Source: Bacteroidaceae bacterium
GTDB lineage: Bacteria; Bacteroidota; Bacteroidia; Bacteroidales; Bacteroidaceae
Direction: 5' to 3'
Assembly: GCA_024398615.1 (NCBI GenBank)
Contig: JAKSIU010000009.1
Location: 1 to 64,000 of the forward strand
Length of the DNA: 64,000 bases
In this document: piece by piece, positions 43,976 to 52,705 of the stretch
How positions within the stretch are numbered: position 1 is the first letter of the stretch
Layout of the letters: the number at the start of each line of letters is the position of its first letter
The notes under the pieces: model-generated
Databases searched by the model: none
Told to the model about the DNA's origin: nothing
What the model saw: only the letters and a program-made list of their open reading frames with translations
Made by a program: the position numbers and the translations under genes

Positions 43976-45535
43976 ATGAAAAGATATATATCAGCCAGAC
44001 AGACCGCAATCGTATGCCTTGCATCGGCCCTTGCATTCACGTCTTTCCTGAGCTCATGCATAAGTGATGACACGACCGATGCCACCCGTCCGCTGTCAGA
44101 AATCATCATTGATTCGACCAGCATCAGCAAGGTCTACAACATAAGCAAGAACGACGTGCTGCGCATCAGCCCCGTAATAAGTCAGACCAATACCCCAAAG
44201 GAGGTGTCATACACCTGGGAAATCAACCAGGAACCATTCTCGTTCGGGAAGGACCTGGAGTACCCTGCCAAGTATCTGGGCACATACCAGTGCCGTCTTA
44301 TTGTCAGCAACAGTGACGGCAAATCGTTCTTCCCGTTCACAGTGAACGTGAATTCCCCGTATGAGGAGGGCATTGCAGTCCTTAGTCAGGATGCCGATGG
44401 CCGCAGTATGATCTCGTTCATGCTCACTCCTACCGAAGAAGGTGCAGAAAGGCATTTCACCACGGACGACTGCTTTGCCGTGAACAATGAGGACACGCCT
44501 TTCGCATCGCACGCCATTGACATGGTGCAGTCAAGCGGTTCGCTCATCATCGCCTGCCAGGGAGCCGACGGATGGCAGACGGCATCGGACAAGGGACGTG
44601 GCAGTGATGTGCCTACCATATATTATCTTAACGAGAAGACTCTGGTAGCTGAAAACATACTTACCGTATCGGAATATGACGACTTCAAGCCTACAAGACT
44701 GATCATCCCCTCAGTAGGGGCTGAAGGTGTGGCTTATCCCATTCTTTGTGAAAACGGCAGCATATATGAGTTCTCCACTACCGAAGGTGCCATTTCAAAG
44801 CCGACCAAGCTGCAGTCCAAGTACGCCCAGACCTGCACCGTGCATGATGACGGCGGCATGGGTTGGGAGTTCGAACTCGTTTTCTGGGACAGGACGGTTG
44901 GCTGCCTGTGCGAAATTTACAGTGGATACGGACCGTACTACTGCGGCAAGACATATCATCTGCAGCGTGACGATGCTGTCAAGGAGAACTACTTTGGTGG
45001 AAATGACATAGTGAAGATAATACCAATTGACCTTACCGACAGCCAGAAACGTACCGAAAGCAGCGACCTGCTGGTACTTACCAAGAATGCGTTCATGACC
45101 CGCAAGGTCATAGTCGACAGCGGTTTCTGGGTACATGACTATGAGAATGGAGTGAATGTGCTTGCCGATAACGGTGGCTTTTCCGTTGCCTGCGTGGGTA
45201 CGGATATCATTACGGAAAATACACCGTGCGTAGCCAACAAAACGTACTATTCACTGCTTTTCGGCAAGGGCAACAGCCTTATGCGCTGGAACTATACCAC
45301 CCAGCAGACTCTTGACAAGGCCAGCGTCCTGCAGACTTTCGGTACTGACAAGGCCGTAATCACCGATTTGGTAATCAGCCGTGACCACAAGACCACATAC
45401 GTGGCATTCTACGAACCCGGGCAGACAGGTCTGAACGGCAGCGTATATGTTATTGACACCGATACAGGAGAAATCCTGGAACGCCATGATAACGTCTGCT
45501 ATCGTCCTGTCCGTATGATTTACAAGAAAAAATGA
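43976..45535 (+). CDS. PKD-like family lipoprotein of a SusCD operon
   Basis: A 519-aa lipoprotein (lipobox FLSSC near residue 24). An N-terminal PKD-like domain (SYTWEINQEPFSFG, YQCRLIVSNSDGKSFFPF) precedes a beta-propeller-like C-terminal region. Such proteins often follow DUF4843 and are thought to bind the imported ligand at the cell surface. Its TGA stop overlaps the ATG of the TldD-type gene (ATGA at 45532), so the two are translationally coupled. Confidence 0.8.
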   Translation: MKRYISARQTAIVCLASALAFTSFLSSCISDDTTDATRPLSEIIIDSTSISKVYNISKNDVLRISPVISQTNTPKEVSYTWEINQEPFSFGKDLEYPAKYLGTYQCRLIVSNSDGKSFFPFTVNVNSPYEEGIAVLSQDADGRSMISFMLTPTEEGAERHFTTDDCFAVNNEDTPFASHAIDMVQSSGSLIIACQGADGWQTASDKGRGSDVPTIYYLNEKTLVAENILTVSEYDDFKPTRLIIPSVGAEGVAYPILCENGSIYEFSTTEGAISKPTKLQSKYAQTCTVHDDGGMGWEFELVFWDRTVGCLCEIYSGYGPYYCGKTYHLQRDDAVKENYFGGNDIVKIIPIDLTDSQKRTESSDLLVLTKNAFMTRKVIVDSGFWVHDYENGVNVLADNGGFSVACVGTDIITENTPCVANKTYYSLLFGKGNSLMRWNYTTQQTLDKASVLQTFGTDKAVITDLVISRDHKTTYVAFYEPGQTGLNGSVYVIDTDTGEILERHDNVCYRPVRMIYKKK

Positions 45536-48500
45536 ATATGAAAAAGCTTTTCTTCCTTGATTTACTGCTTGTTCTGATACCGGCAGTCTCACAGGCTCAG
45601 ACGGTTTCAGCTCTGGCTGACGATCCCATGATAGGCGCCATGCGCGAAGAGCTGCATTACAATATGGAGCAGCTCAAGACCAAACCGGTGCCGGCATATT
45701 TCATGGCATTGAGATTGAACGACACCTACGGGGCTCAGGTAAGCAGCAATTTCGGCGTATCAATTACAGGCGAGGGGAGAAGCCGCATCATAACTCCTCA
45801 GATTCGCGTGGGCTCGCCAGAAATGGACAATTTCAAGTTCGAGAACCAGACCCGCAGCCGCAACAGTTACGGCAACATGAGCGGGGTGAACGTTCCATAT
45901 ACCGATAATGCCATTATGGCTGTGCGTCAGGGAATCTGGAGCGAAACAATGAAGCGCTACGATGTTGCGGTCACCAACTACAACAATGCGCTTTCACAGA
46001 TGAAGACCAATGCCGATAACGAGGACAAGGCCCCATGCTTCTCAGCCGCACCGGTTGAAGAATACTATGAACCGGAGCTCCCGGCATCGGCCTACAGCTT
46101 TGACCGAAGGATGTGGGAGGAGAAATTGGACCGTGTATCGGCTGTCTTCAAGGAGTGCAAGTATCTGGAACAGGGCATAGCAAGCCTGACGTACAGTGTG
46201 GAGCGCATCTATGTGGTTACATCCGATGGCTCGGCAGTGGTTCAGAACCGCGTGTCGGCCAGACTGATGCTCAACGGTGTCATTCGTGCGGCCGATGGTA
46301 TGAGCTGCCCTCTCTACAAGGACTGGTTCTCATATTCACTTGACAATTTTCCCGATGAAGAGACGCTTGTAGCTGAGGTCCGTGACCTGATAGAACGTCT
46401 TATGGCGCTTCGTGATGCACCGATTGCCGATCCGTACGCAGGACCGGCCCTGATGGCAGGCGGAGCCAGCGGTGTCTTCTTCCACGAGATTTTCGGACAT
46501 CGACTTGAGGCTCATCGTATGAAGAGCGGCGGTCAGACGTTCAAGAAACTGGTTGACAGCATGGTTCTTCCTGCAAGTTTCAACGTATACGACGATCCGA
46601 CAGCCGTGAGCTATGCCGGAACAGACCTGTATGGCAGCTACAAATATGATGACGAAGGAGTTCTGGCACAGCGTGTCCATTGCGTTGAAGACGGCGTTCT
46701 CAAGAATTTCCTTGTTGACCGCACTCCCATTGACGGTTTCCCCAGAAGTAACGGACATGGCCGTGCATCGGACGGTTACGACCCGGTTTCGCGCCAGTCA
46801 AACCTGATAATCGAAACCGAAAGTCCCTATACTGAAGAACAACTGCGCCAGATGCTCATTGATGCCGTCAAGGCCGATGGTAAGGAATACGGCTACTATT
46901 TCCGTACAGCCACAAGCGGACTTACCTATACGGGCGAAGGCGGTTCCATCAACTCGTTCGGCGTTGATCCGGTCGAGGTTTACCGGGTATTCACCGATGG
47001 TCGTCCGGACGAACTTGTCCGTGGCGTTACGCTGATAGGTACTCCTCTGGCCATGTTCTCCGGCATCGTTGCCGGAGGTGCCACGCCGACAGTATTCACC
47101 GGTGAATGCGGGGCAGAATCCGGCTGGGTTCCTGTAACGGCAATTTCGCCAACAATCTTCATATCAAAGGTTGAGACACAGCGTTCGGAAACAGGTTACC
47201 AGCTGCCTCAGGTGCTCGATAAACCCGATTGCATGAACATTACAGGCGAGGACGGAGAGATTATTTTCCGTGCCATGAATGACGAAATGCAGCGTACCAT
47301 GAACAGCCTGCAGGTTGAAGGTCAGGCATTGCCACATTATGCCGATTTCCGCATCAATTCGACAAGGATGCTGCGTATGAACGCCACCTTGGGAGGCCTG
47401 CTTGACAGCCATTACGTTCCCCAGGAACTGACAGGTTCGGTAGGAATACTGATAGGAGACAGCATGTGTGTGAGCGATATTCAGGATATCCAGATACAGA
47501 TGGGACACAGGGCCGAATACGACTGCATCAGACGGTCTCTATGGTATATTGACGACATTGTATACAAGAACGCCATCCGCAATTACAGCCAGAAGACCGG
47601 TCTGCTTCTGACCAATCCCAAACCGGAGAATGAGGCCGGAATTCCCGAAATCATTTCAATGTCGGGAGGTGAGTACATACAGCCTGCTGTCCAGAATACG
47701 GAAATAGACCGTGAAAAGATGGAGGATCTGGCAAAACGGTTGTCGGCTGTCTATCTGGATTATCCCAAGCTGTACAATACCAATATATACATAGGAATAG
47801 AATATACCGATGTCTATCGTCTCAATTCCGAGAATCTTAAAGTTCGTGTGCCGTACATAAACATGACACTGCAGACCAAGGCATCGGTAAGAAGTGCCGA
47901 GGGTTCAGAACTGAGCGAATATTACGACATGGCGTTTGACTGTACAGACTACGATGCCGCACAGCTTGAATCCGAGCTCCGTGAATTTGCCGAGACTATG
48001 CTCCTTAAGGGCTCAGCTGAAACGGTGAACGACTTTTATATAGGTCCTATTCTTCTTGAAAAGCAGGCTGTATCATATTCATTCAATTCGATAGTGAACG
48101 AATTCGGTTCCGCCAAAACCACCTGGGACATTAATTCCATAAGATACAATATCCAGAACACGACTCTGAACGGAGGCGTGCTGCTTGGCAAGCGTTTCCT
48201 TGACACCAAACTTGGAATCCACCTGTATTCCGATATGGAATCGTATGGTGGAATAAAGCTTGGAGGAAGCTATGAAGTCGATTTTGACGGTGTGAGACCA
48301 GAGCATGACTTTGTCCTTGTCGAAAAGGGCATGCTCAAGCGCCTCATGAGCGGCCGCTATCCCGGTGTGGGCTCAGAACGGCCTACTGGTCATTCCATGG
48401 TTTCGGCTTACTCCGTCAGGCCAGATGTCCGCATGAGCATAATGCATGTGACATACGATGGAAAGTCAAAGCCCATGTCCAAGATGAAGGGCCAGCTTAT

Positions 48501-48822
48501 TTCCGAGGCAAGAAAGGCCGGACTTGACCATACCTACTGTCTGCGGAATATCAGATACAACTGCTATCTTCTTACCCGTATTGATGTAAAGACCGGCAAG
48601 GAAACCGTAATCAATGTCAATACCCCGGAATTCGGCCGTCGTGAGCTGATGCATGTCATATCGGCATCGAAGGAAGAGGACATACAGAACTATCCGTATC
48701 CGACATCGGGCCTTCCCACAATGATTGCCCCAGAGGGCATGTTGCTTGAAAGCGTGGAAATGAACCTGACAAAGCCGGCCAAGGCCAGCGAGTTCCAGCT
48801 CACCAATCCGGCCTGGCGGTAA
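45532..48822 (+). CDS. Exported TldD-TldE-like fusion metallopeptidase
   Basis: A 1096-aa protein with a signal peptide (MKKLFFLDLLLVLIPAVSQA; start 45532 or 45538). The first half (about 25-560) is a TldD-type peptidase: HEIFGH at 318-323 is the HExxxH zinc site, TGECGAES (Cys526) the third ligand, and GVTLIGTPLAMFSGIVAGG the conserved core. The second half (about 580-1096) repeats the fold; at the place of the zinc motif it reads FIGPILLEKQAVSYSFNSIV with no histidine, as in the inactive TldE partner. Known TldD/TldE are cytosolic partners that process peptides; an exported single-chain version in a SusCD operon suggests peptide degradation in the periplasm. Assignment of the second half is by reading. 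Confidence 0.82.
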   Translation: MNMKKLFFLDLLLVLIPAVSQAQTVSALADDPMIGAMREELHYNMEQLKTKPVPAYFMALRLNDTYGAQVSSNFGVSITGEGRSRIITPQIRVGSPEMDNFKFENQTRSRNSYGNMSGVNVPYTDNAIMAVRQGIWSETMKRYDVAVTNYNNALSQMKTNADNEDKAPCFSAAPVEEYYEPELPASAYSFDRRMWEEKLDRVSAVFKECKYLEQGIASLTYSVERIYVVTSDGSAVVQNRVSARLMLNGVIRAADGMSCPLYKDWFSYSLDNFPDEETLVAEVRDLIERLMALRDAPIADPYAGPALMAGGASGVFFHEIFGHRLEAHRMKSGGQTFKKLVDSMVLPASFNVYDDPTAVSYAGTDLYGSYKYDDEGVLAQRVHCVEDGVLKNFLVDRTPIDGFPRSNGHGRASDGYDPVSRQSNLIIETESPYTEEQLRQMLIDAVKADGKEYGYYFRTATSGLTYTGEGGSINSFGVDPVEVYRVFTDGRPDELVRGVTLIGTPLAMFSGIVAGGATPTVFTGECGAESGWVPVTAISPTIFISKVETQRSETGYQLPQVLDKPDCMNITGEDGEIIFRAMNDEMQRTMNSLQVEGQALPHYADFRINSTRMLRMNATLGGLLDSHYVPQELTGSVGILIGDSMCVSDIQDIQIQMGHRAEYDCIRRSLWYIDDIVYKNAIRNYSQKTGLLLTNPKPENEAGIPEIISMSGGEYIQPAVQNTEIDREKMEDLAKRLSAVYLDYPKLYNTNIYIGIEYTDVYRLNSENLKVRVPYINMTLQTKASVRSAEGSELSEYYDMAFDCTDYDAAQLESELREFAETMLLKGSAETVNDFYIGPILLEKQAVSYSFNSIVNEFGSAKTTWDINSIRYNIQNTTLNGGVLLGKRFLDTKLGIHLYSDMESYGGIKLGGSYEVDFDGVRPEHDFVLVEKGMLKRLMSGRYPGVGSERPTGHSMVSAYSVRPDVRMSIMHVTYDGKSKPMSKMKGQLISEARKAGLDHTYCLRNIRYNCYLLTRIDVKTGKETVINVNTPEFGRRELMHVISASKEEDIQNYPYPTSGLPTMIAPEGMLLESVEMNLTKPAKASEFQLTNPAWR

Positions 48823-50061
48823 TTACTTCAGGTAGCCTATTTCCTTCGCCTTGTTCACCAGAACGATGAATGAACTTACATCGAACTTTGTCAGGAGTTT
48901 CTTGCGATACCATTTCACCGTTTCAGGACTGAGGCAGATACGGTTGGCAATCTCCTTGACTGAAAGGCCCTCGGCAACCAATTCCAGAATCTGCAGTTCT
49001 CTGTCATTCAGCTTGATGCCGGCTGTGTCAGTTGCCGGCGCAAGTTCTCCGATGGTCTCATTCAGAACCTCGTCCGTCTGTTTCTTCTGCTGACGTAGCT
49101 TGCGCATATGACAATAGATCAGGGCGCAGGCTATCAATAGAAGAATGGCCGCGATGGAAATGATGAGACCGCTCCTGGCCTGACGTTTCTGCAGGCGCAG
49201 TACCTGATTGGTATAATCCAGATTGTCCAGAAGGCCCTGCCATTCCTGATCGTCATGGGCGGAATAGTACTGGCCGGCCTCATCCAGCAGTCTGATGGCT
49301 TTCCGGAGATGTCTCTCGCTCATCTCCACTTTGCCAAGGCCCGCCTTGTTGCCGGCAATCCAAAGTGAGTCTTCCGCTTTGATGGCGTATTCCAGACCTA
49401 AGTCATAGTTTTCCTTGGCCTTCAGAATATCACCTTCTTCAAACCATGTCTCCGCCATGTTGTAATATAGGGAGGAGAGGGAATTGTTCCATCCGTGCCT
49501 TTCGAAAATCTCTCCGGCCTTAGCGTAGTATTCCATAGCCAGACCTATACTGTCCTGAATGCTGTACAGATTGCCTATGGTGCCGTACATACTGCTCAGA
49601 CCGTCGTCGATGTCGTACTGGGTCAGCCCGTCGGGGTGTTCCAGATCAACCTCGCCAACCTTCATGGTCCTGATGGTCTGGAGTGCGGTATTGTAGTAGA
49701 ATGTCGCACTGTCATATTGCTCCCTTGCCCAGAAATGCTGGCCTATGACTTTGGCTGAAGTCCAGACCATATCCTTCCATCCTTTCCTGACGCTGGTATT
49801 GAATACTTTTCTGCTGTAGTAGAGAGAACGTTCTCCGTTGATGTTAAGATATCCCATCATAAGATCGTGCCAATCATATACAAGGTGGAGAAGCTCTTCG
49901 TCACTGGCCTCAGCTATCCTGTCGGCGCTCCAGCCGGCAATGGCCATCTCCAGAGAGTCCACGTTATGGCCACGATGGTCCACGTAACTGCCGGCCTTGA
50001 CAGAAAGGGGAAACACTGCCAGTGACACAAATACGGCTATTGAGAATAATTGTATTTTCAT
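48823..50061 (-). CDS. TPR-TM-LuxR-type transcriptional regulator
   Basis: A 412-aa membrane regulator: signal peptide (about 1-23), TPR repeats (about 60-290), one membrane helix (297-317), a short coiled linker and a C-terminal LuxR-type HTH (351-412) with LNDRELQILELVAEGLSVKE and LSPETVKWYRKKLLTKF. The periplasmic TPR part probably senses a ligand or protein and signals to the HTH. It is encoded tail-to-tail with the TldD-type gene and could regulate that operon or the divergent LuxR/surface-protein genes. Confidence 0.88.
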   Translation of the reverse strand: MKIQLFSIAVFVSLAVFPLSVKAGSYVDHRGHNVDSLEMAIAGWSADRIAEASDEELLHLVYDWHDLMMGYLNINGERSLYYSRKVFNTSVRKGWKDMVWTSAKVIGQHFWAREQYDSATFYYNTALQTIRTMKVGEVDLEHPDGLTQYDIDDGLSSMYGTIGNLYSIQDSIGLAMEYYAKAGEIFERHGWNNSLSSLYYNMAETWFEEGDILKAKENYDLGLEYAIKAEDSLWIAGNKAGLGKVEMSERHLRKAIRLLDEAGQYYSAHDDQEWQGLLDNLDYTNQVLRLQKRQARSGLIISIAAILLLIACALIYCHMRKLRQQKKQTDEVLNETIGELAPATDTAGIKLNDRELQILELVAEGLSVKEIANRICLSPETVKWYRKKLLTKFDVSSFIVLVNKAKEIGYLK

Positions 50062-50077
50062 GCTGGTTATTTCGACA

Positions 50078-50085
50078 CAAAGTTA
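50078..50085 (-). promoter_or_regulatory. -7 promoter box for the TPR-LuxR regulator
   Basis: TAACTTTG on the minus strand (50085 to 50078) is a perfect TAnnTTTG 16 nt before the ATG at 50061. No -33 TTTG is seen at the expected distance. Confidence 0.5.
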
Positions 50086-50130
50086 GCATATATCCTGATT
50101 CTATCCTCTGTTTTTGTGAAGGCAGACTAT

Positions 50131-50184
50131 TTCAACCCCGTAGGGTGGTGTGGAAATGGATGCATTCAACCCCGTGGGGTGGTG
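50131..50184. repeat. 20-bp direct repeat with palindromic core, 34-bp spacing
   Basis: TTCAACCCCGTAGGGTGGTG at 50131-50150 recurs at 50165-50184 with a single mismatch (GTGGGG). Each copy has a small palindrome (ACCCC-GT-GGGGT in the second). They lie in the divergent region between two LuxR-type genes, 50-100 nt upstream of the small regulator, and could be binding sites for one of them. Nothing else is supportable in 50086-50231. Confidence 0.5.
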
Positions 50185-50231
50185 CTTATGATTATTTCAA
50201 TGAGGAAATTTGCAGAAAAATCATAAGTCTG

Positions 50232-50426
50232 ATGGAGAACTTGAAAGAAAAGGAAAAGATCATTGCCGGATATACCGCCAAAGGTATGACTGCCCGGCAG
50301 ATCGCTGATGCCATGTGTCTCAGCCCGGAAACCATAAAATGGTATCGGAAGAGAATGCTGAGTAAAGCCAACGCGACAAATATGGCAGAACTGATAGCTA
50401 TGCTTAAAGATGAGGGAGTATTATAA
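50232..50426 (+). CDS. Stand-alone LuxR-type HTH protein (64 aa)
   Basis: A 64-aa protein consisting only of an HTH: KEKIIAGYTAKGMTARQIAD then CLSPETIKWYRKRMLSKANA. It parallels the HTH of the neighbouring membrane regulator (CLSPETVKWYRKKLLTK), identical at most positions of the recognition helix. The ATG at 50232 is chosen; the frame is open further upstream to 50022, but that would cross the repeats and overlap the divergent gene. It is 20 nt upstream of the surface-protein gene and probably co-transcribed with it. Confidence 0.75.
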   Translation: MENLKEKEKIIAGYTAKGMTARQIADAMCLSPETIKWYRKRMLSKANATNMAELIAMLKDEGVL

Positions 50427-50446
50427 TTAAGTTTTAGTATAAAAGT

Positions 50447-52438
50447 ATGAGGTATTTTATTACACTGGCAGCCACAGCAATGATGGCATTCGCAACTTCA
50501 GCAAAAGCTGGAGTCGCTATAAATGAGACAAATTTTCCGGATGAGTATCTTCGCGAATATGTTTCCGGCATAGACTGGGACGGAAACGGCATCCTGGAAG
50601 GCGACGAATACGATTATCTCAGCTATGTCCAATGCTACAACGTGACCAACTTCAAGGGACTCGAACTTCTCCCTGTCACAGCCATCGGCTTCCAATTCTT
50701 TGGCGATGTTGGGGACGAACTGGCATACAAGGTGAAGTCGGCTGACTTCAGCAAGTTGTGTCCTAACCTGGAAACTCTCAACATTCTCAATGCTCTCGGT
50801 CTCGAAAGCCTCGACCTTTCGGGCAACAAGAAACTGATTAATGTGCGCCTTAACAATTGCCCCGCGCTGAAGGACGTCAAATGGTCCAGCTCAATCGAAC
50901 GTCTTTCTCTCGAAGACCTCCAACGCATTCCGGACCTCAACGGCAGCGATGTGCCCAGCCTGAAAACCCTTATTGTTGAAAGCTGGGGTGTTCAATCCTC
51001 CGTCGAGAATATCAATTTCACGGGTCACCAGAACATTGAGTCCTTCGATATTCATGGCTGCGACGACTACCGACAGAACATCAACACCTTCCATGTGGAA
51101 AACTGTCCCAACCTGATGAGCATTGATGTGAGGTATGCCACGGTTCAGGGTTTCACAATAAAGAACTTGCCCCAATTGGGAGGCTTCTCACTGAATCTGA
51201 CCACGGCCGAGAACGTCGATATACAGGAGTGCCCTGTGCTCGGCAGAGTGTTGTGCGAAGAGAATGAGCTCGGCACCCTGAACCTCAGCAACAATGCTGA
51301 GCTCTGGGATGTACAGTGCTACGACAACAAGCTCAGGAACTTCATTGTCGATAACTGCCCCAATCTCAATAGTGTGTACGCCTTCAACAACCAGTTGATG
51401 TGGCTGGATATGTCTGATGTGGTCGTCGGTGATTATTCAGATGGCTATTTCCGGGTTGACAACCAGAACCCAGCAGTTCAGGCCGTAAGGATTTCCCCCA
51501 CCGAGGTAGGTCTTCGTGTTCACGACCGTCTGGACGTAGGCCGTGTGCTGAACCTGAAGGCCAAGGGTCAGGCCATGGAACCGAAGGAAATCTTCGTGGA
51601 CGGCATCCGCTATTTCGTCATCTACAACAACGGCCCCGAAGTGGAAAGTCTGGTGGGTGCAAGCGGTACCGAATACGAGTATCAGACCAAATGGCCCTAT
51701 CCCTTCCATGCCGCCGATGAACTTTACGAAGGCGATTCCAAGGACGACAACCTGCCTGTCACCCTGAACGTTACCAGCTGGACCAAGCATCCCGCCTTCA
51801 TCAAGTTGAGCCAGAACACCGTGAAGGGCGTCTATGGAGAGCCCGCACTCCAGGCTCCTGTCGTAACCCGTTCCCAGGACTATGACGGCAAGCTCACCTG
51901 GAAATCCAGCAACGAGAATGTAGTGAAGGTAAATCCCGAAACAGGCGAACTGACCGTAGTGGGAGCCGGCACGGCCACCATCACCGTCAGCGGAGCAGAG
52001 ACCGACTACCGTCTGGCCCCTTCCAGCATCAGCTATAGCGTATTCATCGACAAGGCCACTCAGGCTTTTGCTTTTGAGAAAGCCGAGGTTGATGCGACTG
52101 ATGGTGTTGTACCTGAAAACAAACTCAACGTAGGAGTGTATGACGGTACTGTTGTATACACATCTTCCGATGAGGAGATTGCCATAGTTGATGCCGAAGG
52201 TAAGGTTGCCGTTAAACAGGACGGTACGGTGACCATCACTGCTACAGGTGCCGAGACCGGTAACTGTTACGAGGCCGTATCGGCACAGTATGTCATAAAC
52301 ATCACAGGCACAAGTTCCGTAACCGGCATAACCGTCAATACTTCTTCTGATGAAATCTACAATGTTGCCGGTCAGCGCATCCAGTCCGGCATCAATGGTC
52401 TCCAAATCATCAATGGCAGAAAAATCCTGAAAAAATGA
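50447..52438 (+). CDS. Surface protein: EF-hand-like, leucine-rich, Big_2-like domains
   Basis: A 663-aa exported protein (signal peptide about 1-21). Residues 43-54 (DWDGNGILEGDE) form a canonical calcium-binding EF-hand loop. Leucine-rich or irregular LRR-like repeats follow (about 70-330: CPNLETLNILNALGLESLDL). Two bacterial Ig-like (Big_2) segments occur (about 445-540 and 540-625: KSSNENVVKVNPETGELTVV, GTVTITATGAETG). The C-terminus (EIYNVAGQRIQSGINGLQII, KKILKK-like end) resembles type IX sorting domains. A surface adhesin or binding role is inferred. Confidence 0.82.
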   Translation: MRYFITLAATAMMAFATSAKAGVAINETNFPDEYLREYVSGIDWDGNGILEGDEYDYLSYVQCYNVTNFKGLELLPVTAIGFQFFGDVGDELAYKVKSADFSKLCPNLETLNILNALGLESLDLSGNKKLINVRLNNCPALKDVKWSSSIERLSLEDLQRIPDLNGSDVPSLKTLIVESWGVQSSVENINFTGHQNIESFDIHGCDDYRQNINTFHVENCPNLMSIDVRYATVQGFTIKNLPQLGGFSLNLTTAENVDIQECPVLGRVLCEENELGTLNLSNNAELWDVQCYDNKLRNFIVDNCPNLNSVYAFNNQLMWLDMSDVVVGDYSDGYFRVDNQNPAVQAVRISPTEVGLRVHDRLDVGRVLNLKAKGQAMEPKEIFVDGIRYFVIYNNGPEVESLVGASGTEYEYQTKWPYPFHAADELYEGDSKDDNLPVTLNVTSWTKHPAFIKLSQNTVKGVYGEPALQAPVVTRSQDYDGKLTWKSSNENVVKVNPETGELTVVGAGTATITVSGAETDYRLAPSSISYSVFIDKATQAFAFEKAEVDATDGVVPENKLNVGVYDGTVVYTSSDEEIAIVDAEGKVAVKQDGTVTITATGAETGNCYEAVSAQYVINITGTSSVTGITVNTSSDEIYNVAGQRIQSGINGLQIINGRKILKK

Positions 52439-52450
52439 TTTCCCCACTAA

Positions 52451-52543
52451 ATTTCGACTGAGCCGAAATGTCTATTAGGCCTACATTTACGACTCATGAC
52501 AAAGCAAGCGGCAGTGAATCCTGATGAATTCACTGCCGCTTTG
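52451..52543. terminator. Hairpins between the surface-protein gene and tRNA-Lys
   Basis: GCGGCAGTGAAT (52508-52519) pairs with ATTCACTGCCGC (52528-52539) in a strong stem flanked by AAAG and CTTTG. It sits just after the tRNA 3' end on the minus strand and 70 nt after the surface-protein stop on the plus strand, so it may serve both. A smaller hairpin (ATTTCG/CGAAAT, 52451-52469) precedes it. T-runs are short on both sides. Confidence 0.6.
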
Positions 52544-52546
52544 TTC

Positions 52547-52622
52547 TGGTGACCCGCTCGGGGTTCGAACCCGAGACCCCATCCTTAAAAGGGATGTGCT
52601 CTACCTGCTGAGCTAGCGGGTC
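52547..52622 (-). tRNA. tRNA-Lys (anticodon TTT), CCA encoded
   Basis: On the minus strand GACCCGC (52622-52616) pairs with GCGGGTC (52557-52551) as acceptor stem, followed by A and an encoded CCA (52550-52547). The D arm reads AGCTCAGCAGGTAGAGC; the anticodon stem-loop is CATCC-CTTTTAA-GGATG, giving anticodon TTT; the T arm is CTCGG-GTTCGAA-CCCGAG. The 76-nt cloverleaf is complete. Confidence 0.97.
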
Positions 52623-52647
52623 TACCTCTAGTGCCGTTAAGCGAGTG

Positions 52648-52679
52648 CAAAGTTAACCTGCTTGCTTTGAATAGGCAAA
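52648..52679 (-). promoter_or_regulatory. Promoter of tRNA-Lys
   Basis: On the minus strand TTTG (52679 to 52676), a 20-bp spacer and TAACTTTG (52655 to 52648) match the Bacteroidota consensus fully. The mature tRNA begins 26 nt further on. Confidence 0.75.
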
Positions 52680-52705
52680 CAAATGCAGGTTTTTTTTGAA
52701 TGGGA

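Noticed and set aside
50022-50426. 134-aa version of the small LuxR protein
   Set aside because: The extra N-terminus would overlap the start of the divergent regulator and translate through the direct repeats; the HTH alone starts naturally at 50232.
51437-52447. 336-aa minus-strand ORF opposite the surface protein
   Set aside because: The plus-strand frame has a signal peptide, EF-hand loop and Ig-like domains; the minus frame has none.
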